A DNA stretch of 22,759 bases from Euglena gracilis (Eukaryota; Euglenozoa; Euglenophyceae; Euglenales; Euglenaceae). The stretch covers positions 1-22,759 of the forward strand of contig CAAHFI011698117.1 of the NCBI GenBank assembly GCA_900893395.1, in the 5' to 3' direction. This document shows positions 13,906 through 22,759 of the stretch, one piece after another; position 1 is the stretch's first letter; each line of letters starts with the position of its first letter. A program made the position numbers and the translations under genes. Under the pieces are notes generated by a model. The model was not told the DNA's origin, made no database searches, and saw nothing but the letters and a program-made list of their open reading frames with translations.

Positions 13906-14281
13906 AGCACCATGGGACACGCCAACGCGAACACGATACTCCCCGCGTGTCACCACACCCTCCAAGCCAACCAGGGCTCGTCATTTCGCAGGGGGTGGCC
14001 GACGCAGCCGCCCCAACGGTGCGCACCCGCAGCAGGAGCGTGACCCAAATTAGCGCCAAAGGACTGACACCCCGTAACTCAGTCCATCAAAGTACGTCTC
14101 GGCATGCCCCTGGGCAGCCACCACTCACCGCCTGCACTGACAAGCCGCTGACCTGACTCCTGCTTAACCTCCCCTGCCTATCCATGGGGTCTCCCCATCT
14201 GTACATAGATTCCATCTCCCCTGAAACACTCCATCGTAGGCTGTGCCACTGGTCGGTGGACTCGGTTCGCCCCACCACCGT
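13906..14281 (+). other. 3' untranslated tail of copy B
   Basis: No frame here shows homology. The tail resembles A's only in its last 46 bases. There is no poly(A) tail. The next base starts unrelated, AT-richer DNA. Confidence 0.7.
14236..14281 (+). other. Conserved 3'-terminal hairpin of copy B
   Basis: It matches 5935-5980 at 45 of 46 positions and has the same 8-bp stem with a bulged C. It marks the 3' end of the element. Confidence 0.75.
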
Positions 14282-14790
14282 TTACCCGACAGTAAAAGGT
14301 TACAAGGTCACTTTCTGAGTTACAGGGTTTGGTGCTTTTGCAATTCTCTTTTAGAATTCTGAGGGTGAAGTCCCATTTGAATAGAAGTTTTATTTCTTTC
14401 TTTTACAAAGCTCGAAAGAGCAAAGGTCACTTTCATATAAGGGACTTCGGACCAACAATTCTCTTTGCCTTTGCTTTTGCAATCAAAGGGGAAAGGAAAA
14501 AAATTTTATTGTTACTCCCCCCGGGCTTTTCGGAGGAAACCATAAGTAGAAAAGCCGGGGTGGACGTACACTTGTAGCACAATAGGTTTAACGGTCGAAC
14601 GACCAAACAAAAACTCAGAAAAAGGCGCCTAAGCACGGGCGAGGTGTTTCAGTGGCACAAGTGGCTACGGCTGCATCACAAAGCCTCTGAGCCCCCACCT
14701 TTGCTTATCTTTGGTTGTGTTTTCAAACAAATTTTTAAAAATTTTGACATTTTTACAATTTTCACAAAAAATTTTCCCAACTTTTCATCA
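14282..14790 (+). other. Hairpin-rich leader, possible 5' LTR/untranslated region of the LTR element
   Basis: No gene is seen. AT-rich sequence carries many short perfect hairpins: AATTCT/AGAATT at 14342-14358, GCTC-GAAA-GAGC at about 14411-14422, a GGGCTTTT/AAAAGCC stem at about 14523-14557, and GGTC-GAAC-GACC near 14592. The LTR borders cannot be set because the second LTR is outside the window, and no convincing primer-binding site was found. Confidence 0.4.
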
Positions 14791-15118
14791 AAAATGCAAA
14801 ACGCAATGCGAACAATGGAAAACGCACCTATTAACTATGCTTTGTTAACTGGTTCGCTTCGTGGGCTGCAGAATGCAGACGAAGTCGCTACGGCGACAGA
14901 AAATTTCCTTACAACAGGCGAATGCCCAAGTCGCTTTAGCGACAGAAAATTTTTATTCACAAGGGGCGGATGCCCAAGCCGCTTCTGCGATGGAAAAATT
15001 TTACATACAATGGGCGGACGCCCAAGCCGCTTCGGCGGTAAACCCTCCACAACTGGGTTTCGAACCCAAACCGCAATTAGCGGTGCCCCCCCTACAACAA
15101 GCCGCTTCGGCGGTGCCC

Positions 15119-15203
15119 TGTATGTAGTTAGACACCCGCTGTTGGACGGCCACGGGGCAGCTCATACTACTTGCCGTGGCCCTTCCGCTAGCGAGGGCCA
15201 CGT
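15119..15203 (+). repeat. Direct repeat, copy 1 (about 85 bp)
   Basis: It shares TGTATGTAG, CACCCGCTGTTG, CGGCCACGGGGCAGCTCATA and CCGCTAGCGAGG with 15386-15472, with only a few differences. It contains a mirrored GTGGCCCT...AGGGCCAC stem at its right end. Confidence 0.85.
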
Positions 15204-15385
15204 GTTGTCGACTTCCACGGGCTCTGCCGCCTTGGAGCGTCCTCTCTTAGCATCGGCTTGAGGCTTTGGAACGGTGTAGGAGTTTCAGTCGCCCTATACT
15301 CGGCGCGTCCGCCTCCGCCTTCTGGGCGCCGTGGGGTCAGGCTCTGATTTCCCGGTTCGTGTGGCATTAGACGGGTTCGCTACCA

Positions 15386-15472
15386 TGTATGTAGGTTTAG
15401 CCACCCGCTGTTGCACGGCCACGGGGCAGCTCATACTACTTGCCGTGGCTCGTCCGCTAGCGAGGGGCCACG
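15386..15472 (+). repeat. Direct repeat, copy 2 (about 87 bp)
   Basis: Second copy of the 15119-15203 repeat. Sequence following the two copies is unrelated, so the repeat is a discrete module rather than the start of a long duplication. Confidence 0.85.
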
Positions 15473-15582
15473 CCCGTGGTAATCGACCGATCAACGTTCG
15501 TCCACGTGCGCAGCCTCACGCGCCGATCGAATCCCCGCGGTATGCCCTCTGCCCGTACGGGATCGATCAGGACTCACAGGGC

Positions 15583-15652
15583 GGACCTGGGTCTCGAACC
15601 CACCGACCTCCCGCGTGTGAGCCCAGTGCCTTACCGAATAAGCTACTCGAGC
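15583..15652 (-). repeat. tRNA-Val(CAC)-like SINE head
   Basis: On the minus strand the A box TAGCTTATTCGG (15645-15634) and B box GGTTCGAGACC (15600-15590) both fit the Pol III consensus. The D stem pairs fully and the T stem at four of five positions. The anticodon loop is CTCACAC (anticodon CAC), but its stem has two mismatches and the acceptor stem does not pair. This fits a tRNA-derived SINE promoter, not a functional tRNA gene. Confidence 0.6.
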
Positions 15653-15727
15653 GATACTCGCTTGGTACTACGCGCCGGCGACCTACCTCCGTAGGATCTC
15701 CCATCTGCCGCAGACAGCCCCCCGCAA

Positions 15728-15940
15728 CAGTCTTCGGACCCAAGCCGCTTCGGGTGCCCCCCCCTCCAAGGGTCTTCGGACCCAAGCCGCTTCGGCGGTG
15801 CCCCCCCCTCCAAGGGTCTTCGGACCCAAGCCGCTTCGGCGGTGCCCCCCCCCTCCAAGGGTCTTCGGACCCAAGCCGCTTCGGCGGTGCCCCCCCAAGG
15901 GTCTACGGACCCAACCCGCATTCGCGGACCCACCGTTAAA
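15728..15940 (+). repeat. Tandem array of units carrying UUCG hairpins
   Basis: Four to five units of about 40-45 bp. Complete units contain GGGTC-TTCG-GACCC followed by CCGC-TTCG-GCGG and a C-rich spacer ending TCCAAG. Both hairpins have the C(UUCG)G tetraloop, the most stable RNA tetraloop known. Units start near 15770, 15814, 15859 and 15899. The last unit varies the loops (CTACGG and CCGC-ATTC-GCGG). Confidence 0.85.
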
Positions 15941-18714
15941 ACAACCGCATTGCGGTACAACATAACCCTACAATGGGTCTATGGACCCCCTCCGCTTCTG
16001 CGGATACTGCTCACAAGTGGCAGAATGCCCGAACGGGACTGGCAATTAGTGCCTTTTGGCACCAATTGCCAACAGACCCCCCCCTTACGAGGACGGGTTG
16101 GAAACACCTTGTTTTTTCCAACCCCCCCCGGCCCTACCACCGGTAAGCCCATTCGGGACTTGCCCCCCCTCCACAATTGGCTAGAAATCCCAGAACTACC
16201 TTGGTCCGCTGAAATGCGGTTGGTGGTCCCGGACACTGCCGGTGTCATTGTTCCTATGGACAATGACCCCGAGAAGACCGGGATTCATTCTCCAGTAATA
16301 CCGTTGAGCGCGTAGTCGAAAATTTACCAGAGAACCACCCACTACAACAGCAATTTCGACACATCGAAGCATGTGTCCAAATTGCGCTAAAACACTAAAC
16401 CAAGTCCTACAATTTGATGAAGACAGTCACAAGGCCGTTTTCGGCAAGCTGGACTTCCTTTGGCAATATATCCAAGAATTTGGACAATTTTGCCAAAAGA
16501 ATTTTAACTCCACTACAATGGACCTTCAGAACCTCCACCAAGGTTTTGACGCATTTTTCGCAACATCTTGGTACAAAACTGCCAACAAGTACAAGAGACC
16601 CTCCACACCGCGGAATCGCGGAATAACGCAAAATTTTCACATTTACAACAAAATCTACAACAACTGTTCACACAACTGGAAAATTTTTCTTATACAATGC
16701 AAGAAATGCAGTCCCGGTTACAACAACGGGATAAAAGCGCCTACGGGTGCGGAACTTGGCTCATATGTCTCATATGAGCACTTTTCAACTTTGTCCAATG
16801 TTGTACAACAATCCCAAGAACGCATTTTGCGTTTGGTGATGAAAACGCGAGTTTTCATCAAAATTTGCACAAATACGCGAAAACTATGTACAAAGAGCTT
16901 TTGCTCAACAACTGGAAGAGCGGATTGCTCGTTTGGAACAAACTTCCTGCAAATGCGGTGAAGTTTCCAACACTTTGACCGCATTGCACACTCAAGTGGC
17001 GGAAAATAGTGCATCGGCAGGATTTCCTCCATGAAAAGTGGCAAAACGACATACAAAAACTTGAAACTGCTTCCAATGCACTACAAACCGCTACGGCGGA
17101 ACTCCAATCTCGCGATGCGGTGATTCTTAGCTTACAAACCGCGAATGCGGAACTCCAAGACCAAGAAACGGTCATAACTACCATCCAAACCGCGAATGCG
17201 GACCTCCAAATCGTTTGCAGACCTGAAAACCGCTTTTGCGGATGTTTCGGGACTCCAAACTGCAATTGGGGACTTACAACGCCGCTTTGCGGAAACTTCC
17301 ACCAAAAATCCCAGTATGGGAGCACGATCCACTGTAACCGATTTGCACAATCAGTTACAAGCGGATGTGAACAAAATCGAATCCGCGTTTGCGGATTTGC
17401 ACAAACGGTGCAACGGTAATTCAAAATCAATTCCGGATATCACCGGCATTGAAACCGCGCCTTGCGGATTTGAATACACAACACAAAACTTACAATCCAC
17501 CACTTCCCATTTACAAAAAGCGTACAAACACTTTCTACAAGGGTCTCCGGACTCCAACCATCTTCGGATGGACAAACGGTTCGCGAAGTCGAACTACCCC
17601 TTGATTTCGCACATTTTACGACCAAATGCTTGCGAAAAATCAGGAAAACTACAAGAATTTTGTGAAACCTTGATGAGGACCGAAAATTCGGTCACCCAAC
17701 AAGTTCTCACACTAAAACAACAAATTTCGGTGTTGGAGAACCGACTTTCTACAATGATGGATGACAAAACCGCTGAAAATGCGGTAGGGGTACCACAACC
17801 CCACAAGCCGAGAATCGGTTGAACACCCTTAAACCGCAATGGAAACTTTGGTTAAACGGGTCCAATCTTGGACACCACTTTTCCAAAGCTTTCCGCGGAT
17901 TTTGACTCCATTGTTGACAAATTACCACTTTTGGATGAGTTACCCTCATACCGCAAACGTATTAAGCGTTTGCAGGGTGATGTGTTGAACGAATTTCGGA
18001 CCTTTTCCAAGTGGTTGGTTCATTGGAACAAAGTATGTAAGATTTTGCATTGAGTTTGGATGAGATTCATGCAAAATTCCGCAACCCCCGCACTTTGCCC
18101 CTGAAAACCGTGTTTTCGGTGGTCAAATGCAACTTCCAGCTCACAACGCGCTTTTCGCGCACCAACGAAGCATCTTCGGATGCCCGACATCCAACTGGCC
18201 ACTTTGTGCATCAAATTCGCGATTCGTTGGATGCCAATCCTTCCAAAGGCGCAGTATGCGCACCCCTACAAGCATCTTCGATGCGCATGCCCTACAAGCA
18301 TCCACGGATGCACATGATCATGAACATGCCTACAATCGCGATTACAATCGCCCGTTTATACCACAACTTAAGATTCCCCCCCTAAGGGTGAATCTTCGGA
18401 TGAGGAACCGGTTTTTACCACAAAAACCGTGAATCCTCCGGTTTTACAACAAGAAATTCACGAATCGGGACTGATTCACGGTATGAGCCATACCCCTACC
18501 CCGGGATTGGCCATGGATCGCGAATGCGAAACACGGAATTTACCGGCGGTTCCCCGATTTGCGGTGAACAACGGGATTCCTACCCCCCTGGTACGTTACC
18601 ACACCCGAACCGCGGAATCGCGACCCTTTACAATCCGAATCGCGGAATCGCGAAACACAACCATATAATTCGCGGAACTGCGATGTACCAAATGCCCATG
18701 GTACCTATGGTACC

Positions 18715-20010
18715 ATGAGTACCATCCTGGATGCGCATTCGCGCATGCCACCACAACAACCTCACACCAACAACGATGGAAATCGCGGTCCACAACGCAA
18801 AGGTACCATTACAATTGCCAACAAGGTGAAGCCACAATGGGACGGAGATCCCACAACTTGGAAACAATTTTGGCGCGACTGGACATACTATTGGGACTTG
18901 AAGGGTCCAACTTGAAGGGTCCAACCCAAGACGGGAACCCTGAGGTAATCAAGATGGAATTCATTGATTGCCTTCCCAAGGAAGAAAAAGATCGCGCCCG
19001 ACAACTTGTGATCCGGAATCGGATATCTTTTGTGAACTGGTTGACCAATATGCGTCAACCTGTTCAAGCCTAATTTCGCGAATTACGCTGGAGAAAAAAT
19101 GGCGGCAATTCGCACCATCTGACCGAAAATGGAAGTCAATCGACCTTTGGTATTCCAAATGGTTGGATTGGCTTCTGAGGTTGATGAACTGGGAGAGAAC
19201 CAAATGAAAGAACAATTCGATGCGGTTCTCCTCCATTTCATTCCTACAATTATCAAGGACATCCACCGCGAGGAACTCGCGGACAACAAACTCACACTTG
19301 AACAACGATGGAACTATGTTTCCAAACAAATGAAACTCTCACAACTTTTGGGACAGATACAATCGGCTTACACCCACCACCCTACCGCTGGTCTCCCTAG
19401 CGGTACGGTAAGTGCCCTACAAAAGACTTCTTCTCCAAAATCCCCACGGGGATACGGTAAACATACAAACTCCCCAAGGGGAGATACAAAAACGCGCTAT
19501 CCGCGCTCATCTGACCAATCTTCTGACAAAACTTGCTTTTTGTGCAACAAATCGGGGCATACGTCCCGTGACTGCCCCCACCCTGATACGCGAAAGCGGT
19601 ATCAGAGTCCAAGGGGTTCACAATCCTCGCGGAGCTCGCGCTCCTCTGGATATTCGCACAAATCTGGACAATCACAATCTCGGGTTATCGACAAAGGTCC
19701 CGATCACCGTTCCGCGACCGCGGACGCGATCGCGCACCTCGTGGTCGATCACCCCGACCCCCTTACAAACGTGATACAAATCGCGATTCATCGCGATCAC
19801 GTTCGCGAAAGTGGATCATCTTCTTCGCGTTACAACAACCATGGTCGAACGGGATTCCGTTCACCAAGACCTCCAAGGGTGAAAGCCCATCACAAAACCG
19901 ACAAAAGTCACAAAACCGACAAAAGTGTTCCCTTTGTGGATCACACAACCACCACTCTCCAAATGTTACCGTTCTCGCTCTCCCCGCCCGAACCAACGTC
20001 ACCACAATGA
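18715..20010 (+). pseudogene. Gag capsid-like and nucleocapsid region of the LTR fossil
   Basis: The sequence VKPQWDGDPTTWKQFWRDW at about 18827 resembles the start of capsid regions in Gag of LTR elements (KPxF-GDP--W--F). Helical sequence follows, then a nucleocapsid-like part with one CCHC knuckle and a Ser/Arg-rich, highly basic tail. In this family such proteins assemble the particle and bind element RNA. It is part of a broken element. Confidence 0.65.
19534..19575 (+). other. CCHC zinc knuckle of the Gag fossil
   Basis: CFLCNKSGHTSRDC fits C-x2-C-x4-H-x4-C exactly, the retroviral-type nucleocapsid knuckle. Confidence 0.9.
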
Positions 20011-20450
20011 TACAAACACAAGGTCGGGTTCAAAATCTCCTCTTTAGAGGAGGGAACCCCGGCTTCGGGCAGGGAGGGGGATGAGAACTCCGAATCCTCG
20101 TTGGAGGACGACCGCAATGCGGTCCGCGCATTGCGCGCTATCTACTCACACAAGAAAACGATAAACAGCCGAAGTGCTGAATCGGACTTGGAGTAGGGGA
20201 GCCCGAGGTCTGTGGGCACGGACCTCTGGGTGATGAACAGACGGAAGTAGGACCTGATCAACCTTACTTTCCCTGCCCATCTGCCTTTTTGGTCGGTACC
20301 CGGAAAATTTTCGGGTCCCCCACCCCCACTCCAAATTTCTGCCTGGAATGCTGAGCAAAGTAGGAACGGGATCCTGGAACAGTTGGAGAGACAACAATTT
20401 TACACCGGATCCTGCACTTTCGTACCCCCATGGAACTTTTGGTCCAAGCG
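20011..20450 (+). other. Linker between Gag and protease remains of the LTR fossil
   Basis: No domain is recognised. The stretch contains further short hairpins (for example CCTC-TTTA-GAGG near 20039). Confidence 0.4.
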
Positions 20451-20800
20451 GAAATCCGAACACAAAATTTTCTACAAATGCAAAATTTTGGTCGACACAG
20501 GGTGTCGAATCCCCTTCTCTTTCGAACGGATTAATTCCCAACTCCCTCTTGGTGAAAGCCAAGTACCCCATCAAAATTATGACTGCTGACAACAGCCCCA
20601 TGTGTGGTGGTGACTTGGGATGCTTTTTGGACATACTCCTCCCATCATCCCCAAGCACCACTCACAGCCCCACACATACAAAATTTTCTGGGTACCTGGA
20701 GTTACGAATCGGGTATCCGCGGGTCTGACGTAATTTTGGGTTTTCCGTTCTTGCGTCAGAACCGCCTTGTTGTGGACTGCCCCTCCCTCGGTTTGCGCAC
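20450..20800 (+). pseudogene. Aspartic protease region of the LTR fossil
   Basis: KILVDTGCRIPFSF carries the D-T-G active-site triad (20494-20502). GSDVILGFPFLRQNRLVVDC downstream matches the ILG-x-x-FL signature near the end of retroelement proteases. Order and spacing fit a Ty3/gypsy protease. It is part of a broken element. Confidence 0.7.
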
Positions 20801-22200
20801 TACTTCACGCACACAACCCACACCACCGAATTTCTCCCCAAGCATCTTCCCAGATGCCCCCGCCTTGCCACAACGTTTTCTACAACCGAAAACACCGTTT
20901 CCTACCCTAGGGGTAAAGAGAAAGCCCCCCTACCCACTACACTTTTACCGCACGTTTCCCATGCGGTAGGGAAAGCGAGTAGCTTAACCCCCCACGTTTC
21001 ACTGGGTTCCAAGGTGAAAGCCCAAAGGCCTGAAGAAATTTCGGTGTCGAGTAGCCGCCCAGCTGCACAACTTTTACGTTTTCCACCAGGTGTGTCGATT
21101 TCGGACACCCCTGTACACCCCCCAGCAGCTACAACTTCCAACACCCCCATACACACACTACACATGACTGACATGCACTACCAGACCGACACTTCCTCCA
21201 ATGCGCACATTGTCGGAGAATTTCCACACAACCTGATTTCGACTGTGGATGTATTGTTGAACCTTCCAAACTAATCGCTTTACTCAACAACCAGAGTACA
21301 CTTGGTACCGGAACCGATACCGAGTTTACCCTGACAGCTGAACGAGAACACAACACACCGGGTTGTTACCCGTTGTGTGTTGAAGTACATCGACAACTGG
21401 ACAAACGCGGAATCGCGTCCCTTCGGAATCGCGAGAATCGCACAGAGGACCTCCAATGGCAGAAAGCCAACCTTCCTGACCCGAATGGCAGAATGCCAAC
21501 CCTCCAATGCCCTGCATACAAGTGGCAGAATGCCAACAATAATTGTACTCTTACAATACACCTGATACACTGGTAATGATTGATGAAGTGTCTTCGGACA
21601 CACCACATTACCGATGTGGCTCGGTAAACTGTGTTTCAGCCCTCCACAGGACTGAAACCGCGACAGTTTTCGCGAACCGCATCTGGAATGCGTTCAATTT
21701 TGGACAATACCGCATTTTGGAAACTTGGTTTTCCAAAATCGCGCAAATCGCGAAGTCGATGGACCTACAATTGGAGATTGACGTTTCGTCCAAAGCACAT
21801 TCTCGTTTACCCAATTACTGGTCAAGCCATACAAATGCGTTTGATAAGTTTTGGGGTGATGTGGTCCTGTGGCTACCCACCTCTGAAACTTATCCCTCTT
21901 GTTGTTGACAAGATCCTTCGGGATCAAGCACGCGGTGTGCTACTCATTCCTATAAATCCCGAAGCGGAATGGTTCCAACAACTGACGTATGTCACTTTTC
22001 AGTGGTGGGATTTACCGAATGACACCCCTTGTTTGAAGATTTTTGCGGTGTCATGTTACCACCATTGAAAGAAATCATTTTTCGTGTTTGTTTCTTTGAT
22101 GCATTCGGAACTGTTGACCACACTGACAAATTCCTACGGGACAAATTCCTACGGAAAGGTCAGAATGACCAAACATACCAACTATCCGCAGTGATAGAAA
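20801..22200 (+). other. Long unassigned stretch between protease and RT of the LTR fossil
   Basis: About 1.4 kb with scattered short frames and no domain I recognise. Hairpins such as CGCG-GAAT-CGCG near 21406 continue here. This spacing is longer than usual between protease and RT, so it may include an extra region or insertion. Confidence 0.35.
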
Positions 22201-22759
22201 GCGGTGGTCAACATCCCAAATCACAAGAACTATGTACAAAGATCAATCGCGAATTCAGTGATGTTTTAGAACATCCTATCTATGCCCATGACATAGATCC
22301 TGCAATTCGCGGACCTTTTGGTGTCTGTAAAATCGAACTCAAAGAAGGTGCACAGCCCATGCACCGAAAATTCTTTCGCTGTTCAGGCGAAAGAGAACAA
22401 GCTCTCAATACAATGATCGAAAAACTGATTGAACGAAAATGGATCATACCCTCCAAAAGCGAGTGGACCTCACAAGCTTTTGTGTACCCAAGCCTCCCGA
22501 TGCTTCTGGAGAGAAGAAGTGGAGACTTGTGCTGGATTACCGATACTTGAACTCACAGACAAAAGGACGATCCATTTCCGTTACCACTTATCGAAGACTT
22601 GATTACAAAACAAGCGGAAAACCGCCTCTGGTCGATTTTCGACTTAGAGGATGGTTTTCACCAGATGCACTTACACCCTGACTCACAACCGTACACCGCA
22701 TTTGTAACCTCCCGCGGAGTTACCAATGGACGGTGTTACCAATGGGTGTTAAGAATGGC
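22200..22759 (+). pseudogene. Reverse transcriptase of the LTR fossil, cut by the window edge
   Basis: The start has IELKEGAQPMHRKFFR and LIERKWIIPSKSEWTSQAF, typical of the fingers of Ty3/gypsy RT. Further right are RLVLDYRYLNSQT, a DLEDGFHQMHLHP block holding the first catalytic Asp, and QWTVLPMGVKNG at the edge. The YxDD box would lie just outside. It is part of a broken element. Confidence 0.85.

Larger units (their letters stand above)
6960..14281 (+). mobile_element. Non-LTR retrotransposon copy B (RLE type, 2A-bearing), near full length
   Basis: This is the most complete copy: leader, 369-codon ORF1, upstream product, tandem 2As, finger module, decayed 2A, methyltransferase-like product, zinc segment, decayed 2A, intact 2A, N-terminal domain, RT with all palm motifs, CCHC, endonuclease and the shared 3' hairpin. 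It is in the same orientation as A, with proteins only moderately similar (my impression is about half identical in aligned blocks), so the two are different subfamilies rather than a recent duplication. It is inactive, with more than ten frame changes or stops across the polyprotein. Its 5' end is uncertain by some hundred bases. Confidence 0.85.
15119..15720 (-). mobile_element. GC-rich insertion with tRNA-derived (SINE-like) part inside the Gag-like region
   Basis: The repeat-coding sequence of the host element stops near 15118 and resumes near 15728; between them lies GC-rich non-coding DNA. It contains an 85-bp direct repeat and, on the minus strand, a tRNA-Val-like segment with good A and B boxes, as in tRNA-derived SINEs. 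Orientation is therefore given as minus. No clear target duplication was found, so borders are approximate and more than one insertion is possible. Confidence 0.5.
14793..18050 (+). pseudogene. N-terminal Gag-like region of the LTR fossil (repeats and coiled coil)
   Basis: The left part encodes Ala/Gln-rich repeats such as ADAQAASAV and QAASAVPPP. The right part (about 17000-17820) encodes a long predicted coiled coil with repeated LQTANAELQ blocks. A long coiled-coil extension ahead of capsid is unusual for Ty3/gypsy Gag, so this may be an extra structural domain. Almost every repeated block corresponds to a DNA hairpin (for example CCGC-GAAT-GCGG under TANA). It is part of a broken element. 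Confidence 0.5.
14300..22759 (+). mobile_element. Ty3/gypsy-type LTR retroelement fossil, 3' end outside window
   Basis: Order of parts: leader, long coiled-coil N-terminal Gag-like region, capsid-like region, CCHC zinc knuckle, protease, linker, reverse transcriptase running to the window edge. RT motifs and part order place it with Ty3/gypsy. Integrase, RNase H and 3' LTR, if present, lie beyond the window. It is broken, with roughly ten or more interruptions, and carries a GC-rich insertion at about 15119-15720. Age cannot be dated without both LTRs. GC content is visibly lower than in the neighbouring LINEs, and short hairpins are exceptionally dense throughout. Confidence 0.8.

Noticed and set aside
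13389-14156. 255-codon plus-strand frame as a single gene
   Set aside because: Only its early part matches the endonuclease of copy A. The rest runs into the 3' tail in the wrong frame for the conserved C-terminus.
14620-14640. GGCGCC-containing stretch resembling a tRNA-Lys primer-binding site
   Set aside because: The match beyond GGCGCC is poor and no LTR end can be fixed next to it.
15583-15652. Functional tRNA-Val gene
   Set aside because: The acceptor stem does not pair and the anticodon stem has two mismatches, so it was called a SINE-like head instead.
15728-15940. CRISPR-like array
   Set aside because: Repeats are contiguous without unique spacers and lie inside a eukaryotic retroelement.
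1-22759. Dinoflagellate spliced-leader sequence as a host marker
   Set aside because: The CCATTTTGGCTCAAG core was looked for and not seen, so the host group is left open.

Overview
The window reads as nuclear DNA of a eukaryote with a large, repeat-choked genome. I found no host gene, no rRNA and no intact tRNA. All recognisable coding sequence belongs to retroelements, so the host cannot be named. A protist or alga would fit the mix of elements, but nothing here proves it.

Layout. (1) 1-5980: non-LTR retrotransposon copy A, with its 5' part beyond the window. (2) 3318-4531: a DNA transposon inserted in A, with 15-bp perfect terminal inverted repeats and a 7-bp target duplication. It holds a tRNA-Ala-like remnant and a nested palindromic unit. 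(3) 5981 to about 6960: the 3' part of a second, related non-LTR family, copy C, which starts exactly where A ends. (4) About 6960-14281: copy B, a nearly full-length relative of A. (5) About 14300 to the right edge: a decayed Ty3/gypsy-type LTR element of lower GC. It holds Gag, zinc-knuckle, protease and reverse-transcriptase remains, and its N-terminal part is interrupted by a GC-rich insertion with a tRNA-Val-like segment.

Main result for A and B. Together they imply an unusual modular non-LTR element: a Q/P-rich or coiled-coil ORF1-like protein; a further product ending in a 2A-like ribosome-skipping peptide (DxExNPGP); a C2HC-finger product; a second 2A; a product resembling the Dam-like N6-adenine methyltransferase domain of DIRS retroelements (NPPF motif) plus a zinc-ribbon-like segment; a third 2A; then an N-terminal domain, reverse transcriptase, CCHC motif and C-terminal restriction-like endonuclease. 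One transcript could thus yield separate finger, methyltransferase-like and RT-endonuclease proteins. Both copies end in a nearly identical 46-nt hairpin, a good candidate for the RT recognition signal. Both are disrupted, and A has lost the RT core.

Second result. The LTR element is packed with short perfect hairpins: 4-9 bp stems, 3-5 nt loops, often CCGC/GCGG stems or UUCG loops. They occur in its leader and across its coding parts. One stretch is a tandem array in which every unit carries UUCG hairpins. A, B and C show nothing comparable.
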